This document shows positions 37,487 to 46,873 of a DNA stretch of 64,000 nt, piece by piece. Under the pieces are notes generated by a model. That model made no database searches, had not been told where the DNA came from, and worked only from the letters and a program-made list of their open reading frames with translations. The translations under genes were made by a program, and so were the position numbers. Numbering within the stretch: the first letter of the stretch is position 1; every line of letters begins with the position of its first letter. Source of the DNA: Tabrizicola piscis (GTDB lineage Bacteria; Pseudomonadota; Alphaproteobacteria; Rhodobacterales; Rhodobacteraceae); the NCBI RefSeq assembly GCF_003940805.1, contig NZ_CP034328.1, forward strand, positions 3,286,001 to 3,350,000, written 5' to 3'.

Positions 37487-38700
37487 CCGAACTTCCCTAT
37501 CCAAGCCTGACCATTCCGAACGACTGGGACCGGCGCGGTCTGCCCGGCTGGACCTATCATTCCGACGCGATGTTCGCGCTGGAGCGTGACAAGCTGTTCC
37601 TGACCCATTGGCAGGTCGTGGGCCATGTCAGCGACATTCCCGATACCGGCGACTGGCTGGGCCATGACATGCTGGGCGAACGCGCTGTCGTGATGCGGGG
37701 AGCGGATGGCGTGGTGCGGGCCTTCCACAACCTCTGCCGCCACCGGGGCGCCCGCGTTGTCGAAGGCACGACCGGCCATTGTTCGGGGTCCATCGTCTGC
37801 CCGTTCCACGGCTGGGTCTACAACCTCGACGGCACCCTGCGCGGCGCGGCGCGGCCCACATCCTTTGGCGACCTCCCGCGTGAGAAATTCGGCCTGATGC
37901 CGATCGAGATGGAGGTTTTCCACGGCTTCATCTTTCTGCGCTTCAAGCCCGGCCCGCAGCCTTCGGTCGCCACGATCATGGCCCCGGTCGAGGCTGACTT
38001 GCTGGCCTATGGGGCCGAAAACCTGTTGCCGGTGCGGGAGCAGGAGTTTTCCGGCAGCTTGCCGGTCAACTGGAAATCCGTCCGCGATGTGGACAACGAA
38101 GGCTATCACGTCGCGATGGCCCATCCGGGCTTGCAGGACCTCTATGGCAGGACCTACCGCGATCTCAGCCTGTCAAACGGGTTGTCAGTCTCGCACGGGT
38201 TCTTTGGCGATGTGCCGGGACGGCTTTGGTCGGTGCGGAACTACGTCAAGTTCTCGCTCGACCGGCCGGACCTGCCCAAGCATCTGCAGAAGGCCTGGAC
38301 CTATTACGGACTGTTTCCCAACATCGGGTTTGTCTTCACCCCGGAAGGGGCATTGTTCTACAAGGACACCCCGACTTCGGCGCGGAAGACGCATCAGTCC
38401 GGCCGCAGCTACCGCTGGCCGGGCGAAACCCGCCAGACCCGGCTGGCACGCTATCTGTCCTATCGGATCGACCGCGACACCTCGGCCGAGGATCGGCAGC
38501 TTTCGATCTGGTCGAACGAGTCGATGAAGTCGGATGCCTTTGAAGGATTTCACCTTTCCGACCTCGAATACGGGCTGCGCGCCCATCACGATGGGCTGCG
38601 CGCCGTGATGCCCGTGATGACCCTCGACAAGGCACCACCGGAAGACCGGATTGCCAGCCTGAACGAAGAAATGTCTTGCCAGACGAGTGTCGGGACGTAA
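37483..38700 (+). CDS. Rieske non-haem iron oxygenase, alpha subunit (second of pair)
   Basis: 405 aa from ATG 37483. Rieske centre CRHRGARVVEG with CPFHGWVYNLDG, and iron site DVDNEGYHVAMAHPG followed by a late Asp (SAEDRQL). The larger spacing within the Rieske centre and the VDNEGYH form place it in a different subgroup from its neighbour, so it probably does another step or is another substrate's oxygenase. Stop is followed by 41 bases and then the importer genes. Confidence 0.9.
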   Translation: MTELPYPSLTIPNDWDRRGLPGWTYHSDAMFALERDKLFLTHWQVVGHVSDIPDTGDWLGHDMLGERAVVMRGADGVVRAFHNLCRHRGARVVEGTTGHCSGSIVCPFHGWVYNLDGTLRGAARPTSFGDLPREKFGLMPIEMEVFHGFIFLRFKPGPQPSVATIMAPVEADLLAYGAENLLPVREQEFSGSLPVNWKSVRDVDNEGYHVAMAHPGLQDLYGRTYRDLSLSNGLSVSHGFFGDVPGRLWSVRNYVKFSLDRPDLPKHLQKAWTYYGLFPNIGFVFTPEGALFYKDTPTSARKTHQSGRSYRWPGETRQTRLARYLSYRIDRDTSAEDRQLSIWSNESMKSDAFEGFHLSDLEYGLRAHHDGLRAVMPVMTLDKAPPEDRIASLNEEMSCQTSVGT

Positions 38701-38741
38701 CCGTCAAAAGAAACACATTCAAAACACGGGGAGAAAACGCC

Positions 38742-39845
38742 ATGAAACTCAACCGCCGTCAGACGTTGATCGGAACCGGGGCCATCCTGACTGCCCCTTG
38801 GGTGCGGCCCTCCTGGGCGCAGGCCGGGTCGCTGAATGTCTATAACTGGGCCGATTACATCGGCGAAACGACGGTGGCGGATTTCGCATCCGAGACTGGG
38901 ATCGACGTGGTCTATGACCTTTACGCAAGCTCGGAAGAGATGCAGGCCAAGATGCTGGCAGGGTCGTCCGGCTATGATCTGGTGCTGCAGTCGGGGCTGT
39001 CCCTGCACCAGATGGTCAAGGCTGGGGTCTATCAGAAGATCGACCGCGCCAAGCTGACCGGTTTTGGCAATCTGGACCCGGACGTTCTCAAGATCGTGGA
39101 CGGCTTTGATCCGGGCAACGAATACACGGTGCCTTACATGTGGGGCTCGGTCGGCATCACCTACAACCTGGATATGGTCCGCGAACGCCTGCCGGACGCC
39201 GATCTGGAAAGCCTCGACACGCTGTTCCTTCCGGAAAACGCCGCCAAGCTGGCCGATTGCGGGATTTCCATCCTCGATAGTCCGACTGACATCGGCTTTA
39301 CCGTGCTGAAATGGCTGGGCATCGACCCCGATACCGCCGGCCCGGCCGAGTATGAGAAGATGGCCGCCGCCTTCGCCGAAATCCGCCCCTATATCGCGAC
39401 CTTCGACAACGCGAACTACCTGACCGCGATCCCGAATGGCGAGGTCTGCGCCGTCAACAACTGGTCGGGCGACTATGGCGTGGCCAAGGCCCGCGCGGCC
39501 GAGGCCGGGATTGAGATGGACCTTGCCTATTATGTGCCAAGAACCGGCGCCCCGGCGTGGTTCGACCTTTGGGCCATCCCGTCCGATGCCAGAAACGTCG
39601 ACAACGCCTACAAGTTCATCGACTACCTGCTGCGCCCCGAGGTGATCGCCGCCTGCACCAACTACACCGGCTATGCCAATGCCAACAAGGCGGCGCTGCC
39701 TTTGGTTGACCCCAGCATCGCTTCGGACCCGGCGATCTATCCCGACGCCGAAACACTGTCGCGGCTCTACACGCCCAAACCGCAGTCACCCGAGCAGGAT
39801 GAGGCGATCACCCGGATCTGGACCGTGATCAAGACAGGCGGTTAA
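38742..39845 (+). CDS. Polyamine-type ABC transporter substrate-binding protein (PotF-like)
   Basis: 367 aa from ATG 38742 with GGGGAGA upstream. The leader LNRRQTLIGTGAILTAP is a twin-arginine signal with a W-A-Q cleavage region. Mature part: LNVYNWADYIGETTVADFASE and YDLVLQSGLSL, standard for the PotD/PotF group. In this operon it likely binds a quaternary amine or betaine rather than putrescine. First of four linked importer genes. Confidence 0.9.
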   Translation: MKLNRRQTLIGTGAILTAPWVRPSWAQAGSLNVYNWADYIGETTVADFASETGIDVVYDLYASSEEMQAKMLAGSSGYDLVLQSGLSLHQMVKAGVYQKIDRAKLTGFGNLDPDVLKIVDGFDPGNEYTVPYMWGSVGITYNLDMVRERLPDADLESLDTLFLPENAAKLADCGISILDSPTDIGFTVLKWLGIDPDTAGPAEYEKMAAAFAEIRPYIATFDNANYLTAIPNGEVCAVNNWSGDYGVAKARAAEAGIEMDLAYYVPRTGAPAWFDLWAIPSDARNVDNAYKFIDYLLRPEVIAACTNYTGYANANKAALPLVDPSIASDPAIYPDAETLSRLYTPKPQSPEQDEAITRIWTVIKTGG

Positions 39846-39848
39846 GAC

Positions 39849-40955
39849 ATGGCCGCTGCAGAGGAACCCTTTCTCAGGATCGAAGGGGTTTCCAAGACCT
39901 TTGGCACTTTCCAGGCGGTGAAAGACGTCAGCCTTGCGGTTGGCAAGGGTGAAATCTTCTCGCTGCTTGGGGGGTCGGGGTGTGGCAAGACCACCCTGCT
40001 GCGGATGCTGGCGGGGTTCGAAGAACCGACCTCGGGCCGCATTTTCCTTGAAGGTCGTGACATGGCGGGGGTGCCGCCTTGGGAACGGCCCGTCCACATG
40101 ATGTTCCAGTCCTACGCGATCTTTCCGCATATGACGGTCGAGGCGAACGTGGCCTATGGCCTGAAGCACGAACAGGCGCTGGACAAGGCCGGTCGCGCCG
40201 CCCGCGTGGCCGAGATGCTGGATCTGGTGCAGCTGACCCCTTTCGCCAAGCGCAAGCCGCATCAGATTTCCGGCGGCCAGCGGCAGCGCGTGGCACTGGC
40301 CCGGGCGCTGGCCCGGCAGCCCAAGCTGCTGCTTCTGGATGAACCGCTGGCCGCGCTGGACAAGAAGCTGCGCGAACACACCCAGTTCGAGCTGATGTCG
40401 ATCCAACAGCGCACCGGGGTGACCTTCATCGTCGTGACCCATGACCAGGAAGAAGCGATGACGCTTTCTGACCGGATCGCGGTGATGGACAAGGGCGAGG
40501 TCAAGCAGATCGGCAGCCCGACCGAGATCTACGAATTCCCCGCCAGCAAATTTGTCGCCGGCTTCATCGGGTCGGTCAACGCCTTCGAGGCGCGGGTCGT
40601 GGCGCGGGAGGCACCCTATCTGCGCCTGTCCGTTCCCGAACTGTCGACCGAGATTCTGGCGCGCGATGTCGCCGGCGTGAACAGCGGCCAGACCGTGTCG
40701 CTGGCGCTGCGGCCTGAAAAGCTGCTGATCACAAGGGAACGGCCCGAGGGCCCGAATGTGGTGGCGGGGCACGTCAAGGACCTTGCCTATTTTGGCAAGG
40801 ACAGCCTTTACCGCATTGCGCTGGCAGGCGGCGGGCTGGTTCAGGCGCATGCGGTGAACGCACGGCGCGGGGATGAAGGCGCGCGGGTTGCCGACTGGGA
40901 TGACGAAGTCTGGCTGTCCTTCGACCCCAATGCCGCCATCGTGCTGGTGAACTGA
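39849..40955 (+). CDS. ABC transporter ATPase (PotA/PotG-like)
   Basis: 368 aa. Walker A LLGGSGCGKTTLLRM, signature ISGGQRQRVALARAL, Walker B LLLLDEPLAALD, H-loop VTHDQEEAM, and a C-terminal TOBE domain (LRPEKLLI). It powers the importer with the two permeases that follow, and starts 3 bases after the binding-protein gene. Confidence 0.93.
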   Translation: MAAAEEPFLRIEGVSKTFGTFQAVKDVSLAVGKGEIFSLLGGSGCGKTTLLRMLAGFEEPTSGRIFLEGRDMAGVPPWERPVHMMFQSYAIFPHMTVEANVAYGLKHEQALDKAGRAARVAEMLDLVQLTPFAKRKPHQISGGQRQRVALARALARQPKLLLLDEPLAALDKKLREHTQFELMSIQQRTGVTFIVVTHDQEEAMTLSDRIAVMDKGEVKQIGSPTEIYEFPASKFVAGFIGSVNAFEARVVAREAPYLRLSVPELSTEILARDVAGVNSGQTVSLALRPEKLLITRERPEGPNVVAGHVKDLAYFGKDSLYRIALAGGGLVQAHAVNARRGDEGARVADWDDEVWLSFDPNAAIVLVN

Positions 40956-40957
40956 CC

Positions 40958-41872
40958 ATGAGCGCAGGTCGGTTCAGTCGCTGGTTTGATCGCAAGGGCT
41001 GGTCGGCGCTTCTGATCGGCGCGCCCTATCTGTGGCTGGTGGCGTTCTTCCTGCTGCCGTTCCTGATCGTCGTGGCGATGAGCGTGGCCACCAAATCCCC
41101 GACCGCCCCCCCGTTTTCGTTCGGCGGGGAGTATCCGGTCGTGAACCTTGAGGCCTATAGCCGGGTGCTGTCGGACGGGCTTTATCTGCGGGCCTTCCTC
41201 ACCTCGATCACCAACGCCTTTGTCGCGATGGTTCTGTGTCTGCTGATCGGCTATCCCATGGCGCTGTGCCTGACGCGGGTGTCCAAGGGCTGGCGCAATG
41301 TCCTGCTGATGCTGGTGATCCTGCCGTTCTGGACGTCGTTCCTGCTGCGGGTCTATGCCTGGATGGGCATGATGGGCCGCAACTCGTGGTTCAACGGCCT
41401 GTTGACCGACGGCTGGAATTTCCTTGTTCCCTTGGATTGGGCGGTCAGGTCCGTGCCGATGATGAACACGAATTTCGCCGTCGTTCTGGTGATGGTCTAC
41501 ACCTATCTGCCGTTCATGATCCTGCCGCTTTACGCCAGCCTTGAACGTCTGGACCCGGCCCTTGACGAAGCGGCGATGGACCTTGGGTCGCGCCCTTGGC
41601 AGGTGTTTCGCGACATCACGCTGCCGCAGTCCATTCCCGGGATCATCGCGGGCGGGATGCTGGTGTTCATCCCCGCCGCGGGCGAACTGGTGATCCCGAC
41701 GCTGGTTGGCGATGCCTCAAGCCCGATGATCGGGCGGCTGATTTCCGACGAATTCTCCTCCGCGCGGGATTGGCCGATGGCCTCGGCCGTTGCCGTGACG
41801 CTGCTGGTGCTGATGGTCGTGCCGACCATGCTTTACAGCCACTATCAGGCCAAGGCCGAGGGCAGCAAATGA
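40958..41872 (+). CDS. ABC transporter permease (PotH-like)
   Basis: 304 aa, six membrane helices. The coupling motif for the ATPase reads EAAMDLGSRPWQVFRDITLPQSIPG. Starts 2 bases after the ATPase stop and overlaps the next permease by 4 bases. Confidence 0.92.
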   Translation: MSAGRFSRWFDRKGWSALLIGAPYLWLVAFFLLPFLIVVAMSVATKSPTAPPFSFGGEYPVVNLEAYSRVLSDGLYLRAFLTSITNAFVAMVLCLLIGYPMALCLTRVSKGWRNVLLMLVILPFWTSFLLRVYAWMGMMGRNSWFNGLLTDGWNFLVPLDWAVRSVPMMNTNFAVVLVMVYTYLPFMILPLYASLERLDPALDEAAMDLGSRPWQVFRDITLPQSIPGIIAGGMLVFIPAAGELVIPTLVGDASSPMIGRLISDEFSSARDWPMASAVAVTLLVLMVVPTMLYSHYQAKAEGSK

Positions 41873-42708
41873 AGCGCCGCCCCGTCTTTCTGATCACCAT
41901 CCTCTGCTTCGGGTTCGCGTTCTTCTACATCCCGATCCTGTCGATGATCGTCTACAGCTTCAACGCCTCGCGGCTGGCGACGGTCTGGGGCGGCTTTTCG
42001 ACCAAGTGGTATGTCTCGCTGTTCTCCAACGCCCAAGTGATCGACGCGCTGGTGCTGTCGCTGAAGATCGCCTTCGTCTCGGCCTCGATCGCGACAATCC
42101 TTGGCACCATGGCCGGGATCACCCTTGCCCGGTTCACGAAGTTCCGGGGGCGCATGGCGTTTTCCGGGCTGGTCACCGCCCCGCTGATCATGCCCGAGGT
42201 GATCACCGGCATTTCCAGCCTGATCTTCTTCATCATGATGGCGGACTGGATCGGCTGGCCCGGGCAGCGCGGCTTTACCACCATCACGCTGGCGCATATC
42301 ACCTTTTCCATGGTCTTCGTGACCACCATCGTTCAGGCGAGGATGCTGCAGACCGACCGCACGATCGAAGAGGCCGCGATGGATCTGGGAAGCCGACCGT
42401 GGCAGGTGATGTTCGACATCACCCTTCCCGTGATCTCGCCCGCCATCGTTTCGGGCTGGCTGCTGGCCTTCACCATCTCGCTCGACGATGTGGTCATCAC
42501 CTCCTTCACCACGGGGCCGGGGTCCACGACCTTGCCCTTGCTGATCTGGTCGAAGGTCAAGCTGGGGGTCACGCCCGACATCAATGCCCTGGCCACGCTC
42601 ATGGTGCTGACAGTGGGGATCGGCGTGGTTCTGGCCGGGATCATCCTGAACCGGGCCGAACGCAAGCGTCTGGTCGAAGAGCGGATGGCGTATCAGTCAA
42701 ATGCATGA
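41869..42708 (+). CDS. ABC transporter permease (PotI-like)
   Basis: 279 aa from ATG 41869. Six helices and the same coupling motif (EAAMDLGSRPWQVMFDITLP), nearly identical to that of the partner permease. Together they form a PotHI-type channel. Overlaps the cupin gene by 8 bases. Confidence 0.92.
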   Translation: MKRRPVFLITILCFGFAFFYIPILSMIVYSFNASRLATVWGGFSTKWYVSLFSNAQVIDALVLSLKIAFVSASIATILGTMAGITLARFTKFRGRMAFSGLVTAPLIMPEVITGISSLIFFIMMADWIGWPGQRGFTTITLAHITFSMVFVTTIVQARMLQTDRTIEEAAMDLGSRPWQVMFDITLPVISPAIVSGWLLAFTISLDDVVITSFTTGPGSTTLPLLIWSKVKLGVTPDINALATLMVLTVGIGVVLAGIILNRAERKRLVEERMAYQSNA

Positions 42709-43561
42709 CTCCAAGACGATCGGGCTGTTGCAGGCGCCCTTGGGGCAGGCGGGGTCAGGCCGGGTGCGCTATGGCGCGGCGATGGCCCTGTGGCGCGCTG
42801 GCCTGATCAGTGCCGAAGTGCTTGAGGTGTACCGCGTGGCCGCAGCGCATGATGGCCGCGATCCGCTGGCCGTCCTGCGCGACCATGGGCTGCCGCTGCC
42901 ACCCCTGTCTGCACCCGCCAGCGCAGTCCGCCAGCTATACGACGCCGCGCGCGCCTATCTCATGACCCTCGACCATCCCGGCGCGGCTGAGGTGCGGGCC
43001 GGGCTTCGCCTTGATCCCGGCCCGGAACGCCCGGTCGCCGGACGCAGGAATGCGATGGTCGACCAGTGGCTTGCACCGGCCTTGTCTGCTGTGGAGACGG
43101 ACCGCCCCGGCCTTGCCGCCGCGATCAGGGCGGCGGCGGATCGGCTGGAATGGGTCACCTACGACGCCTATCCGGTTGAAAGAATCGGCAAGGCCTTTGC
43201 CAATGGCCATGCCTTCGCGTCGCTGGTCGGGGAAACCGGCGCCCCCTTTGCTGCCACGGATTTCGACATGGGGCTGTTCCTGATCGCCCCGGGTGTCCTT
43301 TACCGTGACCACCACCACCTTGCGCCCGAACTTTACGCCCCCCTCACCGGGCCGCATGGCTGGCGGTTCGGCGTGGGGCGGCCCCTGACGATCCGGCCTG
43401 CGCATCATCCGGTCTGGAACCCGCCCCACCAGCCGCATCTGACCAAGGTGGGCGATGTGCCGTTTCTCGCCCTCTTCGTCTGGACCCGTGATGTGAACGA
43501 CCCGGCGCTGGTGCTTGACGCCGACGATTGGCAACGGCTGGAGGATGAAAGTCTTGCCTGA
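42701..43561 (+). CDS. DMSP-lyase-like cupin protein
   Basis: 286 aa. The C-terminal cupin shows YRDHHHLAPELYAPLTG (His204-206, Glu210, Tyr212) and NPPHQPHLTKVG (His243, His246), the metal-binding pattern of the dimethylsulfoniopropionate lyase family (DddL/Q/W/K-like). The N-terminal half is helical, as in DddQ. True DMSP lyase activity is uncertain: no DMSP gene is near, and the operon suggests a betaine-like substrate, which could be the nitrogen analogue of DMSP or a related beta-elimination substrate. Confidence 0.6.
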   Translation: MHDSKTIGLLQAPLGQAGSGRVRYGAAMALWRAGLISAEVLEVYRVAAAHDGRDPLAVLRDHGLPLPPLSAPASAVRQLYDAARAYLMTLDHPGAAEVRAGLRLDPGPERPVAGRRNAMVDQWLAPALSAVETDRPGLAAAIRAAADRLEWVTYDAYPVERIGKAFANGHAFASLVGETGAPFAATDFDMGLFLIAPGVLYRDHHHLAPELYAPLTGPHGWRFGVGRPLTIRPAHHPVWNPPHQPHLTKVGDVPFLALFVWTRDVNDPALVLDADDWQRLEDESLA

Positions 43562-45158
43562 CACCCTGATCCACAATGCCCGCATCCGGACGATGGACCC
43601 GACCGCCCCCGTCGCAGACTGGCTTGTGATCCGGGATGGCCAGATCGCCGCGCTTGGCCGGGGCGACCCGCCCGCCGTGGTGGACAGGATTGATGCGGGC
43701 GGCCGGCTGGTGCTGCCGGGGTTTCAGGATGCCCATATCCACCTTTTGTCCGGCGGCCTTGACCTTGCAACGGCGGCCTATCTTTACGACGTCACCGATG
43801 AAGCGGGCCTGCTGGCCACCCTTGGCGCCCATGCCCGGGCCAAGCCGGATTTGCCGATTGTCCTTGGATCGGGCTGGCAACCGGGGGTGTTCGGGGATGA
43901 CACCCTGACGGCAGCGGTGCTGGACCGGGTTCAGACGGATCGGCCGATGGTCATCTATGACTCGTCCTTCCACAATGCCTGCCTGAACAGCCGGGCGCTC
44001 GACCTCGCGGCTGTGCGGGACATGCCGGACCCGCCGAACGGCCACATTGTCCGCGATGCACGGGGCCGCGCCACCGGCATGCTGCATGAAGAGGTGATCC
44101 CCGTCGTCACGGCGCGGCTGCCCGGCCTGACCGACGCGCATTGGATGGAGGGTCTGCTTGCCGGTCAGGCCCATGCCAACGCGCACGGGATCACCGGGGT
44201 GCTTGACCCTCGGGTGACCGACCAGGAAGCGCGGATCTACGCCCGTGCCGCCGCCGATAACCGCCTGTCGCTGCGCGTCGCAGGCGCAGCACTGGTGACC
44301 GAAGCGGATACGCCCGCCACAGCGGTTGCCCGCCTGACCGCCCTGCGTACCGCCCATCCGGGACCGGATTTCCATGTGCAGTCGGCCAAGTTCTTCATGG
44401 ACGGCGTCTACGAAAACCGCACGGCGGCCAACCTGCATGCTTATGCCGACGCCCCGGGTGGCAATGCCCCCTGCATGTTCACCGACGATCAGACCCGTGC
44501 CCTCTACACCGCGCTTGATGCGGCCCGTTTCGCCATCCACACCCATGTGATCGGCGACGCCGCCGCCCGCCGCGCCGTTGACGGGCTGGCCGCCGCGCGC
44601 GCTGCGAATGGCCCTTGGCCCGCCCAGCACCAACTGGCCCATCTGCAACTGGTGGACAGCGCCGATCTTGCCCGGCTGCAGGGCCTTGCCACCGCCAATA
44701 TCCAGCCGCTCTGGGCGCGGTTTGACCCCACGGTCCCGGACATCGCGCTTTACATGATCGGGCAGGACCGCTGGCCCGATGTCTATGCCTTCCGCCGGAT
44801 GCTGGACGCTGGTGCCGACTGGTGCCTGTCCTCGGACTGGGCCGTCTCCACCCTCAACCCTTTCGAGATCATCGAGACCGCCATCACCCGGCAGGCCCGG
44901 CAATGCGATAGCCCGAAAGAGCCGTTCCAGCCGCAGGAGTCCCTGACCATCGCGGAATGTGTGAAGGGCTATACCGTCAACGCGGCCCGGGCCTGCTGGC
45001 GCGACCATTTCACCGGGATGCTGCGGCCCGGCTTTTCCGCCGACCTCATCCTTTTGGACCGCGACGTGTTCGCCATCCCGGCGTCACAGATTTCCGAAAC
45101 CCGCGTCCTTCTGACCCTGTTCAAGGGGCGCGAAGTGTGGCGCGCGCCCGGCTTGTAG
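43545..45158 (+). CDS. YtcJ-like amidohydrolase
   Basis: 537 aa from ATG 43545, overlapping the cupin gene by 17 bases. Amidohydro_3 type: LIHNARIRTMDP at the start, the metal motif DAHIHLLSGG, later FFMDGVYENRTA, HTHVIGDAA and LSSDWAV (final Asp). It hydrolyses C-N bonds in amides or cyclic amides; the substrate is unknown. Last gene of the operon. Confidence 0.85.
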   Translation: MKVLPDTLIHNARIRTMDPTAPVADWLVIRDGQIAALGRGDPPAVVDRIDAGGRLVLPGFQDAHIHLLSGGLDLATAAYLYDVTDEAGLLATLGAHARAKPDLPIVLGSGWQPGVFGDDTLTAAVLDRVQTDRPMVIYDSSFHNACLNSRALDLAAVRDMPDPPNGHIVRDARGRATGMLHEEVIPVVTARLPGLTDAHWMEGLLAGQAHANAHGITGVLDPRVTDQEARIYARAAADNRLSLRVAGAALVTEADTPATAVARLTALRTAHPGPDFHVQSAKFFMDGVYENRTAANLHAYADAPGGNAPCMFTDDQTRALYTALDAARFAIHTHVIGDAAARRAVDGLAAARAANGPWPAQHQLAHLQLVDSADLARLQGLATANIQPLWARFDPTVPDIALYMIGQDRWPDVYAFRRMLDAGADWCLSSDWAVSTLNPFEIIETAITRQARQCDSPKEPFQPQESLTIAECVKGYTVNAARACWRDHFTGMLRPGFSADLILLDRDVFAIPASQISETRVLLTLFKGREVWRAPGL

Positions 45159-45176
45159 GGTCGCCCAGCCCCGCGC

Positions 45177-46010
45177 CTAGGGGGCGACGACTTCCCACAG
45201 GAACCGAAGGCAGACGGCCAGCAGGAACAGCCCGAAGGCCCGCTCAAGATGCTTGCGCGACAGCCGGTGCGCCAGTGCGACGCCAAAGCGCGTGGTCAAA
45301 AGCGATGTCGGAATGGTCAGCGCGAAGGTGGCCAGCGACACAAAGCCGATGGCGTCCGGCGGCAGGTCGGCGCGGCCCCAGCCCGCCGCCATGTAACCAA
45401 GCGTGCCCGGAATGGCGATCAACACGCCCACGCCAGCAGAGGTAGAGACCGCCCGATGGATCGGCACATTGTGCAAGGTCAGGATCAGGTTCGACACCGC
45501 CCCGCCGCCGATCCCCATCAGCGCCGACACCAACCCCACGCCCGCCCCGTATAGCGACAGGACAAAGCGTGACGGCAGACTGTCCCGCAGCCGCCACCCA
45601 GATCCGCCCGACAGCAGCTTCGCGGCGTTGATCGCCGCCACGCCAACGAAAACGATCTGGAACACCTCCGGCTGCGCAAAACGCGCGATGGCCGACCCTA
45701 GCAGAACCCCCAGCAGAACCGGCACGGCCCAAGCCCGCAGCAGGGCCATATCCACCGTCCCGCGCTTGAAATGCCCGAGGGATGACTGGATCGACGTCGG
45801 GATGATCACCGCCAGCGATGTGCCGACCGCCATCGGCATCGCCAGATCGGGCGCATGGCCAAGGGTCTGGAAGACTTCGTAGAACACCGGCACGGATATG
45901 GCACCGCCACCAATGCCGAAGATACCGGCCAGAAAGCCGATCAGCGCCCCGGCAAGGGCCAGCACAGCGACAAGCGGGATCAGCGTTGCCGGGTCCAGAA
46001 GGTCCATCAT
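45177..46010 (-). CDS. TauE/SafE-family anion exporter
   Basis: 277 aa, about eight membrane helices. The repeated signature appears as GFLAGIFGIGGGAISVPVFYEVFQTLG and ALMGIGGGAVSNLILTL. The family exports sulfite, sulfoacetate or similar anions during sulfonate use. It overlaps the upstream dehydrogenase gene by 4 bases and is the last gene of that operon, so it probably removes an end product of the pathway. Confidence 0.88.
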   Translation of the reverse strand: MMDLLDPATLIPLVAVLALAGALIGFLAGIFGIGGGAISVPVFYEVFQTLGHAPDLAMPMAVGTSLAVIIPTSIQSSLGHFKRGTVDMALLRAWAVPVLLGVLLGSAIARFAQPEVFQIVFVGVAAINAAKLLSGGSGWRLRDSLPSRFVLSLYGAGVGLVSALMGIGGGAVSNLILTLHNVPIHRAVSTSAGVGVLIAIPGTLGYMAAGWGRADLPPDAIGFVSLATFALTIPTSLLTTRFGVALAHRLSRKHLERAFGLFLLAVCLRFLWEVVAP

Positions 46011-46873
46011 CCCTTTGCCGCCAGACGGGTCAGGCTGGCCCCGTCAAAGCCACCCAGCCCAGCCTCGACAGCGGCGCGATACCGGGGGGCGGCGGCTTCG
46101 GCCAGGGGCAGGGCGGCCCCCTCCGCCTCGGCAAGCTGCAGCGCAAGGGTCAGGTCCTTCAACAGCCCGGCGATGTCGAACGTGCCCGGCTGGTCGGTCC
46201 CGCCCAGCGTGTCCACCACCACTTGCGCGCGGTTCTTCAACACCGTGGGCCCGGCCGAGCTGTCGGCAATCAGGCTGATCGCCAGCTCATGCGGCACACC
46301 AGCGTCGCGGAGCAGGGCAAGGCTTTCGCCCAGCGTCTGCCAGTAGACCGCCAGCGGCAGGTTCACGGCCAGTTTCATCCGTGCCGCGGCCCCGGCGGTG
46401 CCCAGATGCTCCACCCGGCGGCAGAGCTGGCCCAGCACGGGTCTCGCCCGTTCAAATGCGGCGACAGTCCCCCCGGCCATCCCCAGAAGCTGGCCCTTCA
46501 GGGCCGGGGCCACCGTGCCGCCCACCGGGCAATGCACGAAATCCGCGCCCGCTCCCGTGACAAGACCGGCCAGCGCGTCAGCCTCGGCCGGAAGCAGGGT
46601 CGACATGTCGATGACCAGCCGACCGGCGATGCCCGCAGCAACAAGCCCCTGCACCACAGCGGTCGACGCTTCGGCATTGGTCAGCGACAGAAGGATGACA
46701 TCGCACCCGGCAAGGCCGCCAAGATCGACCGCCGTCGCCCCAGCCGCCACGGCCTTGGCCAGTCCGGCCGGGCTACGATTCCAGACCCTGGCACTTGCGC
46801 CCATTTCGATCAGCCGCAGCGCAAAGGCCGTCCCCATCCGGCCCGTGCCTGCGATGCCTATGCTGGATGTCAT
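46007..46873 (-). CDS. Beta-hydroxyacid dehydrogenase (3-hydroxyisobutyrate dehydrogenase family)
   Basis: 288 aa from ATG 46873. Rossmann motif GIAGTGRMGTAFALRLIEMG, substrate region FVHCPVGGTVAPALKGQL, and catalytic Lys in AARMKLAVNLPLAVYW. It oxidises a beta-hydroxyacid with NAD(P)+. The exact acid is unknown. The 4-base overlaps with both neighbours indicate coupled translation. Confidence 0.9.
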   Translation of the reverse strand: MTSSIGIAGTGRMGTAFALRLIEMGASARVWNRSPAGLAKAVAAGATAVDLGGLAGCDVILLSLTNAEASTAVVQGLVAAGIAGRLVIDMSTLLPAEADALAGLVTGAGADFVHCPVGGTVAPALKGQLLGMAGGTVAAFERARPVLGQLCRRVEHLGTAGAAARMKLAVNLPLAVYWQTLGESLALLRDAGVPHELAISLIADSSAGPTVLKNRAQVVVDTLGGTDQPGTFDIAGLLKDLTLALQLAEAEGAALPLAEAAAPRYRAAVEAGLGGFDGASLTRLAAKG

